A DNA stretch of 64,000 nucleotides from Mucilaginibacter yixingensis (GCF_041080815.1 NZ_CP160205.1:186001-250000); one strand, 5' to 3'; counted from the first letter of the stretch, positions 25,967-34,804 are shown. Program-made: numbers and translations. The notes: a model not told the origin generated them from the letters alone.

Positions 25967-26899
25967 ATGAAGGAAAAAGGATTTATACCGGTAATGCTTA
26001 CGCCGTTTAAGAACAATGGCGATATTGATTATGACATGCTCACCCAGCTTACCGAGCTGTATCTGGAAGCAGGTGCCGCTGGTTTGTTTGCCAACTGCCT
26101 GTCAAGCGAGATGTTTGAGCTGGAAGATGATGAGAAGCTGGATTCAATTAAACATGTAATCAAAGTGGCAGGCGGCAGTGTGCCGGTAGTAGCAACCGGT
26201 ACTTTTGGCGGTCCAATTGCCCAGCAGGCTGATTTTGTGAAGCGTGTGCACGACACCGGTGCCGATGCGGTAATTGCCATCACCGGTTTATTGGCTGACG
26301 AAAGCGAGAGCGATGCCGTATTTAACGACCGCGTTTTTGATCTGTTGAAACAGACAGATAATGTTCCACTGGGTTTCTATGAGTGTCCGGTGCCTTATAA
26401 AAGATTAATCTCTGCCGAGCAACTGGGCAGCTTTGTTGATACCGGTCGCGTAATTTATCATAAAGACACCTGCCTGGATATTGACCAGGTGCGCGCTAAA
26501 ATTGCCGCAGGCAAAAGCAATCCAAACTTTGGCGTGTATGATGCTTATATGGTACACGCAGTTGAATCGCTGAAAGCGGGTTCTGCAGGTTTATCATGCA
26601 TCCAGGGTAACTACTTCCCGGAGCTGATAGTATGGCTGTGCAAAAACTATGATAACGCATCACTTGCTCCGCAGGTAGCCCAGGTACAACAATTCTTTGT
26701 TGATAACATGGATGTAATGCACAATGTGTATCCAATTGTTGCCAAATACTATCTTACACAGCGCGGCTTGAATATCTCTACTTTTACCCGTCGTAACGTA
26801 GGTGTGTTCAAACCATCTATCCGTAAGCAAGTAGATCAACTGTTTGCAGATTACAGCAAATTGCAGCATGAGATTGGAATAGCACAGGTGGCTGTTTAA
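25967..26899 (+). CDS. DapA/NanA-family lyase or aldolase
   Basis: A 310-residue cytoplasmic class I TIM-barrel enzyme of the dihydrodipicolinate synthase family. The Schiff-base lysine is Lys166 in IYHKDTC, the expected position. The tyrosine region is FYECPVPYKRL instead of the usual YNxP, which sets it apart from true DapA. Members cleave or condense pyruvate adducts such as N-acetylneuraminate, 2-keto-3-deoxy-gluconate or related sugar acids. Placement after an SSS symporter suggests catabolism of an imported 2-keto-3-deoxy acid. An upstream extension in the same frame overlaps the symporter gene and is rejected in favour of the ATG at 25967. Confidence 0.85.
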   Translation: MKEKGFIPVMLTPFKNNGDIDYDMLTQLTELYLEAGAAGLFANCLSSEMFELEDDEKLDSIKHVIKVAGGSVPVVATGTFGGPIAQQADFVKRVHDTGADAVIAITGLLADESESDAVFNDRVFDLLKQTDNVPLGFYECPVPYKRLISAEQLGSFVDTGRVIYHKDTCLDIDQVRAKIAAGKSNPNFGVYDAYMVHAVESLKAGSAGLSCIQGNYFPELIVWLCKNYDNASLAPQVAQVQQFFVDNMDVMHNVYPIVAKYYLTQRGLNISTFTRRNVGVFKPSIRKQVDQLFADYSKLQHEIGIAQVAV

Positions 26900-26911
26900 T
26901 CCTCATAAAAT

Positions 26912-26960
26912 AAAAGCAGAAGGCCGAACATGATTCATGTTCGGCCTTCTGCTTTTTACC
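26912..26960 (+). terminator. Strong terminator ending block 1
   Basis: A perfect 21-bp stem (26912-26932 and 26936-26956, starting AAAAGCAGAAGGCCGAACAT) with an ATT loop, flanked by A and T runs so it can work in both directions. It ends the regulator-symporter-lyase transcript. Confidence 0.9.
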
Positions 26961-26963
26961 CGT

Positions 26964-27015
26964 ATGTCATTTCAACCAACGGGAGAACTATTTCCTTGAG
27001 CGAAGTGAGAAAATC
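26964..27015. repeat. Partial copy of palindrome family B
   Basis: TGTCATTTCAACCAACGGGAGAA followed by GAGCGAAGTGAGAAAATCTTTT resembles one arm of the elements at 27616 and 57591. The mirrored arm is missing, so it looks like a decayed half-element. Confidence 0.45.
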
Positions 27016-27039
27016 TTTTAGAGGATGCACCCCGTCGCG

Positions 27040-27088
27040 GAAAGTTGGAAGATGATTTGGCTAAAGGTCAAATCATCTTCCAACTTTC
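27040..27088. repeat. Perfect 20-bp hairpin ahead of a small gene
   Basis: Arms 27040-27059 and 27069-27088 (GAAAGTTGGAAGATGATTTG and its complement) with a 9-bp loop. It ends 27 bp before the ATG at 27116. It could sequester the leader or end read-through transcription. Confidence 0.6.
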
Positions 27089-27115
27089 TTATTATTGTGT
27101 TTAATTAGAAATGGT

Positions 27116-27304
27116 ATGTTGGCTTTAATCCTCGCATTGGTTGCAATAATCGGATCTGCATTGCTGAGTGTTGCTTTCTTTAAACCTTATCTTAAGACTT
27201 ATCTTAAAACACCTTCAGATCGGGCAAAAGCGCTGAAGATATATTTAATTCTGGCGGTTTTAGCTGGTACGGGATATTGTATGGTGAGGTGTGTTTTTTT
27301 TTAA
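27116..27304 (+). CDS. Small two-helix membrane protein, probably N-terminal half of a frameshifted gene
   Basis: A 62-residue protein with two hydrophobic helices (MLALILALVAIIGSALLSV and IYLILAVLAGTGYCMV) separated by a basic loop. The frame ends inside a run of nine T (27294-27302), giving a C-terminus of CVFF. The next frame continues at once with a soluble Coa1-like domain, so this is probably the membrane anchor of one protein split by a homopolymer length change. Alone it has no recognisable function. Confidence 0.55.
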   Translation: MLALILALVAIIGSALLSVAFFKPYLKTYLKTPSDRAKALKIYLILAVLAGTGYCMVRCVFF

Positions 27305-27569
27305 CACCCCGAACTCATTTGATCAAGGAGTAGAGCAGTTGAAGAATAATCAGGATTTGATGAACAAGATTGGCGGCTTTGAGTCCTTTTCTTATTATGA
27401 GCATAATCTTCCTAAGAAGACAGATAACCCAGCGTATTTTAAGGTTTCATTAAGCGGTCCTGATGGAGAAATATATCTTTCTTGTAAGGTGAAGAAGCGA
27501 AAAGACGGGAACTGGCAATTGCTCGAAACAATACAAGATAGTTTAGTCAGAAAAAAGGCGGAAAAGTAA
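27291..27569 (+). CDS. Coa1-like domain, probably C-terminal half of a frameshifted gene
   Basis: About 90 residues with no signal sequence of its own. It resembles the Coa1/Tim21-like domain of small Bacteroidota proteins annotated as cytochrome c oxidase assembly factors: an N-terminal amphipathic helix (FDQGVEQLKNNQDLMNKIGG), YYEHNLPKKTDNPAYFKVSL, EIYLSCKVKKRKDGNW and a final helix. The only start is a GTG inside the upstream frame, and the 14-bp overlap contains T9. Removing one T would join the two halves into a 150-residue anchored protein. Translation as a separate protein is doubtful. Confidence 0.5.
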   Translation: MFFFNTPNSFDQGVEQLKNNQDLMNKIGGFESFSYYEHNLPKKTDNPAYFKVSLSGPDGEIYLSCKVKKRKDGNWQLLETIQDSLVRKKAEK

Positions 27570-27604
27570 AAGCCCGAACTTGAGCCAAGTTCGGGCTTCC
27601 TTAT
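27570..27604 (+). terminator. Terminator after the Coa1-like gene
   Basis: Perfect 13-bp stem AAGCCCGAACTTG / CAAGTTCGGGCTT with an AGC loop, followed by a T-rich stretch. It is built like the terminator at 26912. Confidence 0.85.
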
Positions 27605-27615
27605 TTTTACCCTCA

Positions 27616-27760
27616 TGTCATTTCGAACGAACAGCGCGAGGGGAGGCAGTATGGCGTGAGGAGAAATCTTAGACGATAGACATACTCACATAAAAGCATG
27701 GGGGCTAAGATTTTTTCGCTATCACTCAAGAAAATAGTTCTCCCTTTGGTCAAAATGACA
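27616..27760. repeat. Palindrome family B, copy 1
   Basis: TGTCATTTCGAACGAACAGC at one end and CCCTTTGGTCAAAATGACA at the other, with inner GAGAAATCTTAG / CTAAGATTTTTT arms. It matches the organisation of the element at 57591-57702. It separates the Coa1-like gene from the convergent AraC gene. Confidence 0.65.
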
Positions 27761-27796
27761 AGAGAAAGAAAATGGCATGATGGGATAGTGGATTTC

Positions 27797-28687
27797 CTAT
27801 TTAAACTCCGCCGGCTGTCCTTTCAAATATTTACGCTTATACTCCAGTGGCGTCATGTTGGTCACCTTTTTAAAGTGGCGGTAAAAGTTAGATACATTGT
27901 TAAAGCCACACTCAAAGCACAATACCTCGGTAGGCATTTTATCCTCAATCAAAAAACGGCAGGCATGGCTAATGCGGATCTCCGTCAGGAAATCTGAATA
28001 TGTTTTCTTCGTCATCAGCTTAAAATAACGACAGAATGAGGTTACGCTCAGGTTGCCAATAGCGGCAATCTCCTGCAGCCCTATTTCCTTCTTATAGTTA
28101 GCCAGGGTATAAGAACAGACTTTATTTAAACGGATGGTATCAGACTCGTTAGATTGGTGGAAATCGCTTGGCGAGAGGGTGATGTTGTCAAACTCATCTG
28201 TCTCTGCCAGTACCTTCAATATGGAGAGCAGCACAATGATGCGGTCAATGTTGGTAGCCTCTACCGCCTGGTGCATTAACTTGGTTAACTCTGTACGAGC
28301 TTTGCCGGTGAAAGACATGCCGCTTTTGGCTTTCTCAAAAAGTTTAGGCAACAGGTAAGCCTCGGGCAGGTTAAGCAAATAACGGCCCAGGCAATCCGGC
28401 AGGAAGTGAATTACGATAACCTCTACGTTTAGGTCAGACTCTGGTACAAAGTATTCTTCCTTACAGCGCCAGCAGTGCGGCAGGTTTTCGCCCAGTAAGG
28501 TTACCTCGCCGGCAGAAAAATTGCTGATGTTATCACCAATAAAGCGTACACCTTCGCCTTTTATTACATAATGCAGCTCAAGCTCCGGGTGATAATGCCA
28601 TATACCCCTAAAGGTGGGCAGAATATCATGACGGATACTAAAAGAGTTTTGTGGCTTTACAGCAACTTTTAGAAAATGAGGTTTCAT
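27797..28687 (-). CDS. AraC-family regulator with cupin sensor domain
   Basis: A 296-residue DNA-binding regulator. The N-terminal half is a cupin-like sensor (GIWHYHPELELHYVIKGEG, VTLLGENLPHCW) that probably binds a sugar. The C-terminal 100 residues hold the paired AraC HTH motifs (IGLQEIAAIGNLSVTSFCR and PTEVLCFECGFNNVSNFYRH, ending FKKVTNMTPLEYKRKYL). It is the only minus-strand gene in the PUL and is divergent from the fucose-isomerase-like/SusCD operon, which it most likely activates. Similar AraC regulators sense rhamnose or other monosaccharides in Bacteroidota; the ligand here is unknown. Confidence 0.92.
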   Translation of the reverse strand: MKPHFLKVAVKPQNSFSIRHDILPTFRGIWHYHPELELHYVIKGEGVRFIGDNISNFSAGEVTLLGENLPHCWRCKEEYFVPESDLNVEVIVIHFLPDCLGRYLLNLPEAYLLPKLFEKAKSGMSFTGKARTELTKLMHQAVEATNIDRIIVLLSILKVLAETDEFDNITLSPSDFHQSNESDTIRLNKVCSYTLANYKKEIGLQEIAAIGNLSVTSFCRYFKLMTKKTYSDFLTEIRISHACRFLIEDKMPTEVLCFECGFNNVSNFYRHFKKVTNMTPLEYKRKYLKGQPAEFK

Positions 28688-28828
28688 CTCGGTACTTCGG
28701 TTAGCGGTGCAATAAAATCAAAAAATGCTCTTAGGTTGTTGGCTTTTGCCTGCTGGGGCAATTAATAAAATTAAGTAATTTTTTGATCTGATTACAACGC
28801 TGTAAATAAAATAAAATTATCTGGAACA

Positions 28829-28848
28829 GATTTCAATGTCTTGAAATC
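28829..28848. promoter_or_regulatory. Candidate operator in the divergent control region
   Basis: GATTTCAA-TGTC-TTGAAATC, a perfect 8-bp inverted repeat with a 4-bp spacer, about 140 bp from the AraC start and 300 bp from the operon start. It is a plausible regulator site, though AraC proteins more often bind direct repeats. Confidence 0.4.
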
Positions 28849-28854
28849 GGATGC

Positions 28855-28870
28855 TAATATCGTACAATAA
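28855..28870. promoter_or_regulatory. Candidate shared regulatory motif, site 3
   Basis: TAATATCGTACAATAA, identical over 12 bp to site 2 and matching site 4 with two changes over 15 bp. It lies just 6 bp from the 28829-28848 palindrome. Confidence 0.4.
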
Positions 28871-29151
28871 GTTGATAAATACATGGAGTAATGGAACTAT
28901 CTATTGATAGATATTTGTTATTGTAGTATGGTTTTAAGGCCAATATGCTGCAGTTATAGATATAAACCAAGATAATTAATTATACATTTTGTTTAAAGCC
29001 GGTGTTGAGCTATGAATTGAATGGCGCTTCAATTGTCGTCCCGACAGTTAAGGATTTATCAACTTCAAATACAATCCTCTCAGCCATTTAAAATAATTGA
29101 TCAATACTGGAAATTTGTTGCCAACAACACAATCTAAAAGAAACAGAATAG

Positions 29152-30768
29152 ATGTCTTTTAACAATAAAGAAGTACTACTGGTTGCCAGCGGCGACCTGA
29201 GATTAGCGGCCAACCAGATTTGCTGGCCCGAGCAGGAAAAAGTGGAGCGTTTGCTTACCGAAGCGGTAGAAAAACTGGGCTTCACCGTAAAACGTGCTCA
29301 CCCTTATGATGCAGCAAAAGGCCACGGTCTCATTGATTCTCAAAAAATGGGTATGGAAGTGTTCCGTAACCTTGATCCGGAGCAACCGCTGATGGTGGTA
29401 GAAAGCCTTTGGCAATATACCCATCACGTGCTGGCTGGCTTAACAACTCACAAAGGTCCTATTATTACCATTGCCAACTGGAGCGGTACTGCGCCAGGTT
29501 TGGTAGGTATGCTTAATATAAATGGTTCATTAGCTAAAGCAGGTGTAAACTTCAGCACCCTGTGGAGCGAGAACTTTGATGACGATTTCTTTATTGGCGG
29601 CCTGAAAACATGGCTGGAAAACGGCGAGGTAAAACACGATACCAGCCATATCAAAAGCCTGAGCAGCGTAACTATTCCTGTTGACGAGCTGAAACTGGGT
29701 AACGATTTTGCTGCCGAGTTTAAAAAGAACAAAGCCATTATGGGCGTGTTTGACGAAGGTTGCATGGGCATGTACAATGCCATTGTACCTGACGAATTGC
29801 TGCACCCAACCGGTTTGTTCAAAGAGCGCCTGAGCCAGTCTACCCTGTATGCTGCCATGCGTGAGGTTACTGATGCTGAGGCCCGCAAAGTTCTGGATTG
29901 GCTGCTGGCCAAAGGCATGCACTTTGAATGGGGTACAGACGGTGCGACCGAACTGACCGAAGCACAAACCCTGGAGCAATGTAAAATGTATATAGCCGCA
30001 GTGCGCCTGGCCGACGAGTTTGGCTGCAGCACTATCGGCATCCAATATCAGCAAGGTTTGAAAGACCTGGTGCCTGCCAGCGATTTGGTAGAAGGTTTAC
30101 TAAATAACCAGGACCGCCCGCCGGTTTATGGCACTGATGGCCGCGAATTATATGCTGGTGAAGCATTGCCGCATTTTAACGAGGTTGACGAGTGTGCCGG
30201 AATTGATGCATTGGTAACCTATCAGCTGTGGAAACAACTGCGTATGCCAGGCGAAAATACACTGCATGATTTGCGTTGGGGCCAACATTACAAAGGCAAC
30301 GGTGTGGATGATTTTGTTTGGGTGTTCCTCATCTCTGGTGCGGTACCTCCGGCGCATTTTGTTGGTGGTTATAAAGGCGCCAGCAGCGAGCGTCAGCCGG
30401 CTATGTATTTTAAACTGGGTGGCGGTAGCTTAAAAGGTGTAAGCAAACCAGGCGATATTGTTTGGAGCCGCATCTACGTAATGGACGGCGCCCTGCATGC
30501 CGATTTAGGTGTAGGTAAAAGCGTTGAACTGCCAGAAGAAGAAACTCAGCGCCGTTGGGAATCAACCACTTCGGTTTGGCCAATTATGCACGCTACGCTG
30601 AGCGGCGTGAGTCGCGATCAGATGATGGGTCGCCACAAGGCTAACCACATCCATGTAGTATATACAAATGATGAGGCTTCTGCGCACAAAGCCTGCCGTG
30701 TAAAGGCAGCAGCACTGGCCGGCCTGGGTATCCAGGTACATTTCTGCGGAAACGTAAATTTAAATTAA
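29152..30768 (+). CDS. L-fucose isomerase-like protein
   Basis: A 538-residue cytoplasmic protein without a signal peptide, resembling the L-fucose/L-arabinose isomerase-like superfamily (COG2407 type). The N-terminal alpha/beta part has VLLVASGDLRLAANQICWPE and TIANWSGTAPGLVGMLN; the central part has GVFDEGCMGMYNAIVPDELL; the C-terminal beta part ends VKAAALAGLGIQVHFCGN. Conserved acidic residues in MGVFDEGCMGM and ALPHFNEVDECAGIDA could bind metal. The sugar is unknown; an aldose-ketose isomerisation of a released monosaccharide is likely. It heads the SusCD operon with only 14 bp to the next gene. Confidence 0.75.
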   Translation: MSFNNKEVLLVASGDLRLAANQICWPEQEKVERLLTEAVEKLGFTVKRAHPYDAAKGHGLIDSQKMGMEVFRNLDPEQPLMVVESLWQYTHHVLAGLTTHKGPIITIANWSGTAPGLVGMLNINGSLAKAGVNFSTLWSENFDDDFFIGGLKTWLENGEVKHDTSHIKSLSSVTIPVDELKLGNDFAAEFKKNKAIMGVFDEGCMGMYNAIVPDELLHPTGLFKERLSQSTLYAAMREVTDAEARKVLDWLLAKGMHFEWGTDGATELTEAQTLEQCKMYIAAVRLADEFGCSTIGIQYQQGLKDLVPASDLVEGLLNNQDRPPVYGTDGRELYAGEALPHFNEVDECAGIDALVTYQLWKQLRMPGENTLHDLRWGQHYKGNGVDDFVWVFLISGAVPPAHFVGGYKGASSERQPAMYFKLGGGSLKGVSKPGDIVWSRIYVMDGALHADLGVGKSVELPEEETQRRWESTTSVWPIMHATLSGVSRDQMMGRHKANHIHVVYTNDEASAHKACRVKAAALAGLGIQVHFCGNVNLN

Positions 30769-30782
30769 TCAGAAAAGAGACT

Positions 30783-31466
30783 ATGAACATTAAGAAATAT
30801 ATTGTAACGTTACTGTTACCAATTGTAAGTGTAGGAGCAGTTTCGGCGCAAGCCAAACAAAGTGAGGCCGATTATAACAAGGTGATCACCGAGCGTGCGG
30901 GCAAAATTGTAACCACTATCGGCGTAACCGATTCTGTTAAATTTAAAAAGGTGCGTGAGGTTATTGCCGATCAATATAAAGCATTGGGTACTATTCATGA
31001 CGGTCGCAACGCCGAGGCAAAAGCCATTAAAGATGCCGCTGGCGTCGATAAGAATGCTGCTAACGCTAAGATTGCCGCTTTAGATAGCAGCGTAAACCAA
31101 AAACTGAGCGTGCTGCACAAAGAATACCTGACCAAATTAGGTAAACAACTTACGCCAGATCAAATTACAGCAGTAAAAAACGGCATGACGTTTAACGTGC
31201 TTAATGTAACCTATAATGCCTATATGGACGAACTGCCAAACCTTACCGAAGCGCAGAAAACCCAGATCATGGCATGGCTGGTAGAGGCCCGCGAGTTGGC
31301 TATCGATGCAGAATCTGCAAACAAAAAACACGAAGTGTTTGGCAAATACAAAGGCCGCATTAACAATTACCTGTCTAAACAGGGTTATGATATGAAAAAA
31401 GCAGGCGAAGAATGGCAGCAAAGAATCAAAGCGCGCCAGGAAGCCGCCGGTAAAGATAAAGGCTGA
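30783..31466 (+). CDS. DUF3826 exported protein (first copy)
   Basis: A 227-residue protein with a signal peptide ending VSAQ23. The mature part is almost wholly helical and rich in Lys and Glu, with LTPDQITAVKNGMTFNVLNV and LTEAQKTQIMAWLVEARELAIDAES. The second half resembles DUF3826, a family of unknown function found in Bacteroidota PULs. It sits between the isomerase-like gene and SusC. A paralogue lies at 54049. A periplasmic helper or binding role is possible, but nothing in the sequence shows an active site. Confidence 0.8.
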   Translation: MNIKKYIVTLLLPIVSVGAVSAQAKQSEADYNKVITERAGKIVTTIGVTDSVKFKKVREVIADQYKALGTIHDGRNAEAKAIKDAAGVDKNAANAKIAALDSSVNQKLSVLHKEYLTKLGKQLTPDQITAVKNGMTFNVLNVTYNAYMDELPNLTEAQKTQIMAWLVEARELAIDAESANKKHEVFGKYKGRINNYLSKQGYDMKKAGEEWQQRIKARQEAAGKDKG

Positions 31467-31542
31467 TAAAGCCCTAGCTCCAATCCAAGTAAAATCCAAC
31501 CAATAGTAATTAACCGAGTATGAATCTAAAAAACCAAACTGT

Positions 31543-34500
31543 ATGAGAAGAATTCTCCTCATGTTTTCCGTGTTGCTTTTGTTAAGCAACGCGTTGTTTG
31601 CCCAAACCAGAACCATTTCAGGCGTGGTAACTGGTGAAAAAGGCGAGACCCTGCCGGGTGTAAGTATCCAGGTAAAGGGTAGCTCAAAAGGTACTACCAC
31701 AGATATTGATGGTAAGTACTCAATTGTTGTAACTGATATGCAATCGGTAGTTATCACCGTTAAATATATCGGTTATACCTATCAGGAAAAGTCAGTTTCT
31801 GCAAATCAAAGAAATGCCGACTTTAAACTGGTCCCAACCGCAAGTAACCTTAACGAGGTAGTAATTACCGGTTACGGCGAGCAGAAAAAAGCCACATTGA
31901 CCGGAGCGGTTTCTACCGTCGATCTGAAAAAAGTGGAAGATATCCCTGCATTAAGTGTCAGTGCAGCCCTTAAGGGTACTACAGTTGGCCTTAGTATATC
32001 AGGTGGTACTTCGCGACCTGGCCAGGGTACCACTATCGTTATCCGTAACCCGTCAAGCTATTCTAAAGACGGCCAGGGTATCACTCCGTTATATGTAATT
32101 GACGACATTATCCGTACCCAGGCTGACTTTGACGTTCTGGACATTAGCCAGATCGAAAACATCTCGGTACTGAAAGATGCTGAAGCAGCTATTTACGGTG
32201 TATTGGGTGCAAACGGTGTTATTTTGGTGCGTACCAAAAAAGGTAAAATGGGCGCTCCTAAGGTTAGCTTCAGCAGCTCAGTAGGTGCGGCTAATGCTAC
32301 CACTTTGCCTAAAATGATGAACTCTGTACAATTAGCTACATGGGTGAATGATTATTATACCGGCAAATTGCAGATGCAAACTACACCAGGTGTTCCTAAT
32401 AACGCCAGCTATTATGATGCTGATGGTTTCAAATATACCAATGGTGTTAAAACAACAGATCCTTCTCTGTCTACCTGGTATACTTCAGATGAGATGGCTT
32501 ATTTTGCTAACCACAGCCACAACTATCTGCAAGAGGCTTTCAAAACCGCATATACAGAGCGTGAGGCCGTAAACATTAGCGGTGGTAGCGAAAAGACTAC
32601 TTACTTTGTTGGTGGCGATTTTGTTAACGCCAATTCAAACTTTTCTGGTGTAAACTCTTACAAATACGGTTTAAGAGCAAACATTGAAACTAAACCAGCA
32701 ACAGGTTTAACTATTTTGGCGTCATTAAGTACCGACGTTCAGTATAGCCGTAGCTACTGGTATAAACTGGCCAGTACTTCAGAAAGCTTAGATAATGATG
32801 CTGCTTCTTTAGAGAACGTACAGCCTTGGCAAGAGTATTTTATTAATAACAACCCTGTGTTATTGGTAAATGCTAACGGTGGTTATGATAACCTTAACTT
32901 CTTCCAGGTACAAAATTCAAACAACTTTACCCAGTCTAACTCAACTGCAACCAACTTGATGGGTAAAATTACTTATGAAATTCCTGGTGTTAAAGGTTTA
33001 ACCGCTACTGCAACCATGAATAAGAACTTAAACTCTTCTAACAACAAGCAGTTCGGTACTTCATTCAACTATTATCAGTATGCTGGTACCGGTGCAAACA
33101 GCCACATTCCGGGCGGCGCACTTTTACAGGTTAAAAACGTAAGCAACGGCGACCGTGTGCGTTTAAACCCTGTTTTTGCTAACACTTATCAGTTAGATGC
33201 TGGTTTAAACTATAATCGCACTTTTGGTAAACATAGCATTAGCGCTACTGCTTTATATGAGCAGCGTGAGCAAAACGCGGAAGGCGTAGCAGCTGAGGCA
33301 GATGGTGTGGTATTAGGTGCATTACCTTATCAAACATTCACCGTTAGTACCCAAACCTCAAACCAGTCTTCACAAGTAAGCCAATTTGGTTTCCTTTCTT
33401 TCATATCGCGTTTAAATTACTCGTATGATAATAAATACCTGGTGCAGTTGGTATATCGTGCAGACGGTAGCTCAAGATTTGCAGACGGTAACAACTGGGG
33501 CGGTTTCCCATCTGCTTCAGTGGGTTGGGTGGCATCAGAAGAACCTTTCCTGAAAAATAAATTCACCTGGCTTGATCAGTTGAAATTCAGAGCTTCTGCC
33601 GGTTTAACAGGTACAGATAATACCAAAGCTTATCAATATCAGGCCAGCTATAAACTGGGTACCGGTAGCAGCGGTGGTGCTGTATTTGGCGAAGGTAACC
33701 GTAGCATCGGTATCCAAACAAACGTAGCTATCCCGAATACTGCTGTAACCTGGGATCACATCTTCAAAACCGATTACGGTATGGATGTGACTATGCTGAA
33801 AAGCCGTTTAAACTTAACCCTTGATTACTACTGGAACCACGGCTATGATATGTTGACCACACTGAGTTCATCAGTACCTGCTACAATTGGTGCTGCTGTA
33901 CCAACAGAGAACTATAGCATCGTTAATATGTTCGGTTGGGAAGTTTCAGCTGGCTGGCGTGATCATATCGGTAGCAAGTTTACTTATAGCTTTACACCGT
34001 TCTTCGCTTGGTCTGATAACAAAACCATCCGTGCCGACGTATCTTCTGGTCTGATTGGCACCATTCAGGATCCTACCAATCGATCAAGTGATTTGGGATT
34101 CTATGGTTACCACTCTTTAGGTATCATCCGTACACAAGCTGATGCTGACGCTATCATCGCACAGCGTGCAGCAGCTGCAGGTGGCGCTGCCAACGTTAAA
34201 ATCCAGGGTGATGCTGTTCAACCAGGTATGATCAACTATCAGGACGTAAACGGTGACGGTATCATTGATGCGAAAGACATGTATTACGTTAAAAACAAAT
34301 CAAGCAACCACTACAATATGGGCTTGAACTGGAGCGTAGGTTACGGTCCGGTATACCTTAACGTAATTATGGGTCTGTCATGGGGTGGTTGGACTACTAT
34401 GGATGGTATCAAACCATTTAACCAGTCAAGCTCTTCAACCGGCGCATCTATTGCAGATAACCGTCCGGTATGGTGGTCAGATCACTGGACTCCATCTAAC

Positions 34501-34791
34501 ACCAGCGCTAAATATCCTGCACCATATTTTACTAATAACTATACCCTTACATCAGATTTCTGGTTAGTTAGTGCCACTCAGTTCAACGTTACAAGCGCTA
34601 ACTTGAGCTATAACATTCCAGCTGCATGGACCAAGAAAATTGGTATCTCAAGCGCAAGAGTATACTGTGTAGCTACAAACCCTATCCAGTTTATCAATCC
34701 GTTCCCGGATCACTATCGCGATTTCCAGACTAGTATGTATACCTACCCAAGTCTTAGAACAGTATCGCTGGGTATAAATGTTGGATTATAA
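31543..34791 (+). CDS. SusC-like TonB-dependent outer-membrane transporter
   Basis: A 1082-residue outer-membrane beta-barrel that would import the oligosaccharide captured by the adjacent SusD. It has a signal peptide ending LFAQ21, a carboxypeptidase-regulatory-like domain (about 22-100, ISGVVTGEKGETLPGVSIQV), a plug domain starting VVITGYGEQKKATLTGAVST, and the barrel to the C-terminal TVSLGINVGL. There is no STN domain, so it is not expected to signal to an anti-sigma factor. It overlaps no gene and runs straight into susD. Only one SusC/D pair is seen for the whole locus. Confidence 0.95.
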   Translation: MRRILLMFSVLLLLSNALFAQTRTISGVVTGEKGETLPGVSIQVKGSSKGTTTDIDGKYSIVVTDMQSVVITVKYIGYTYQEKSVSANQRNADFKLVPTASNLNEVVITGYGEQKKATLTGAVSTVDLKKVEDIPALSVSAALKGTTVGLSISGGTSRPGQGTTIVIRNPSSYSKDGQGITPLYVIDDIIRTQADFDVLDISQIENISVLKDAEAAIYGVLGANGVILVRTKKGKMGAPKVSFSSSVGAANATTLPKMMNSVQLATWVNDYYTGKLQMQTTPGVPNNASYYDADGFKYTNGVKTTDPSLSTWYTSDEMAYFANHSHNYLQEAFKTAYTEREAVNISGGSEKTTYFVGGDFVNANSNFSGVNSYKYGLRANIETKPATGLTILASLSTDVQYSRSYWYKLASTSESLDNDAASLENVQPWQEYFINNNPVLLVNANGGYDNLNFFQVQNSNNFTQSNSTATNLMGKITYEIPGVKGLTATATMNKNLNSSNNKQFGTSFNYYQYAGTGANSHIPGGALLQVKNVSNGDRVRLNPVFANTYQLDAGLNYNRTFGKHSISATALYEQREQNAEGVAAEADGVVLGALPYQTFTVSTQTSNQSSQVSQFGFLSFISRLNYSYDNKYLVQLVYRADGSSRFADGNNWGGFPSASVGWVASEEPFLKNKFTWLDQLKFRASAGLTGTDNTKAYQYQASYKLGTGSSGGAVFGEGNRSIGIQTNVAIPNTAVTWDHIFKTDYGMDVTMLKSRLNLTLDYYWNHGYDMLTTLSSSVPATIGAAVPTENYSIVNMFGWEVSAGWRDHIGSKFTYSFTPFFAWSDNKTIRADVSSGLIGTIQDPTNRSSDLGFYGYHSLGIIRTQADADAIIAQRAAAAGGAANVKIQGDAVQPGMINYQDVNGDGIIDAKDMYYVKNKSSNHYNMGLNWSVGYGPVYLNVIMGLSWGGWTTMDGIKPFNQSSSSTGASIADNRPVWWSDHWTPSNTSAKYPAPYFTNNYTLTSDFWLVSATQFNVTSANLSYNIPAAWTKKIGISSARVYCVATNPIQFINPFPDHYRDFQTSMYTYPSLRTVSLGINVGL

Positions 34792-34804
34792 AATATTCAC
34801 AATC

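Larger units (their letters stand above)
28688..29151. other. 464-bp divergent control region, AraC gene / SusCD operon
   Basis: An AT-rich, gene-free region between two divergent start codons. It holds an 8-bp inverted repeat at 28829-28848, a copy of the candidate shared motif at 28855-28870, and a small palindrome TGTCG-TCC-CGACA near 29034. Promoters for both directions must lie here; I could not fix exact -33/-7 elements. No RNA gene or riboswitch was recognised. Confidence 0.6.

Noticed and set aside
28688..29151. Riboswitch or small RNA in the divergent gap
   Set aside because: No conserved aptamer sequence and no terminator-antiterminator pair seen; the region reads as ordinary AT-rich promoter DNA.
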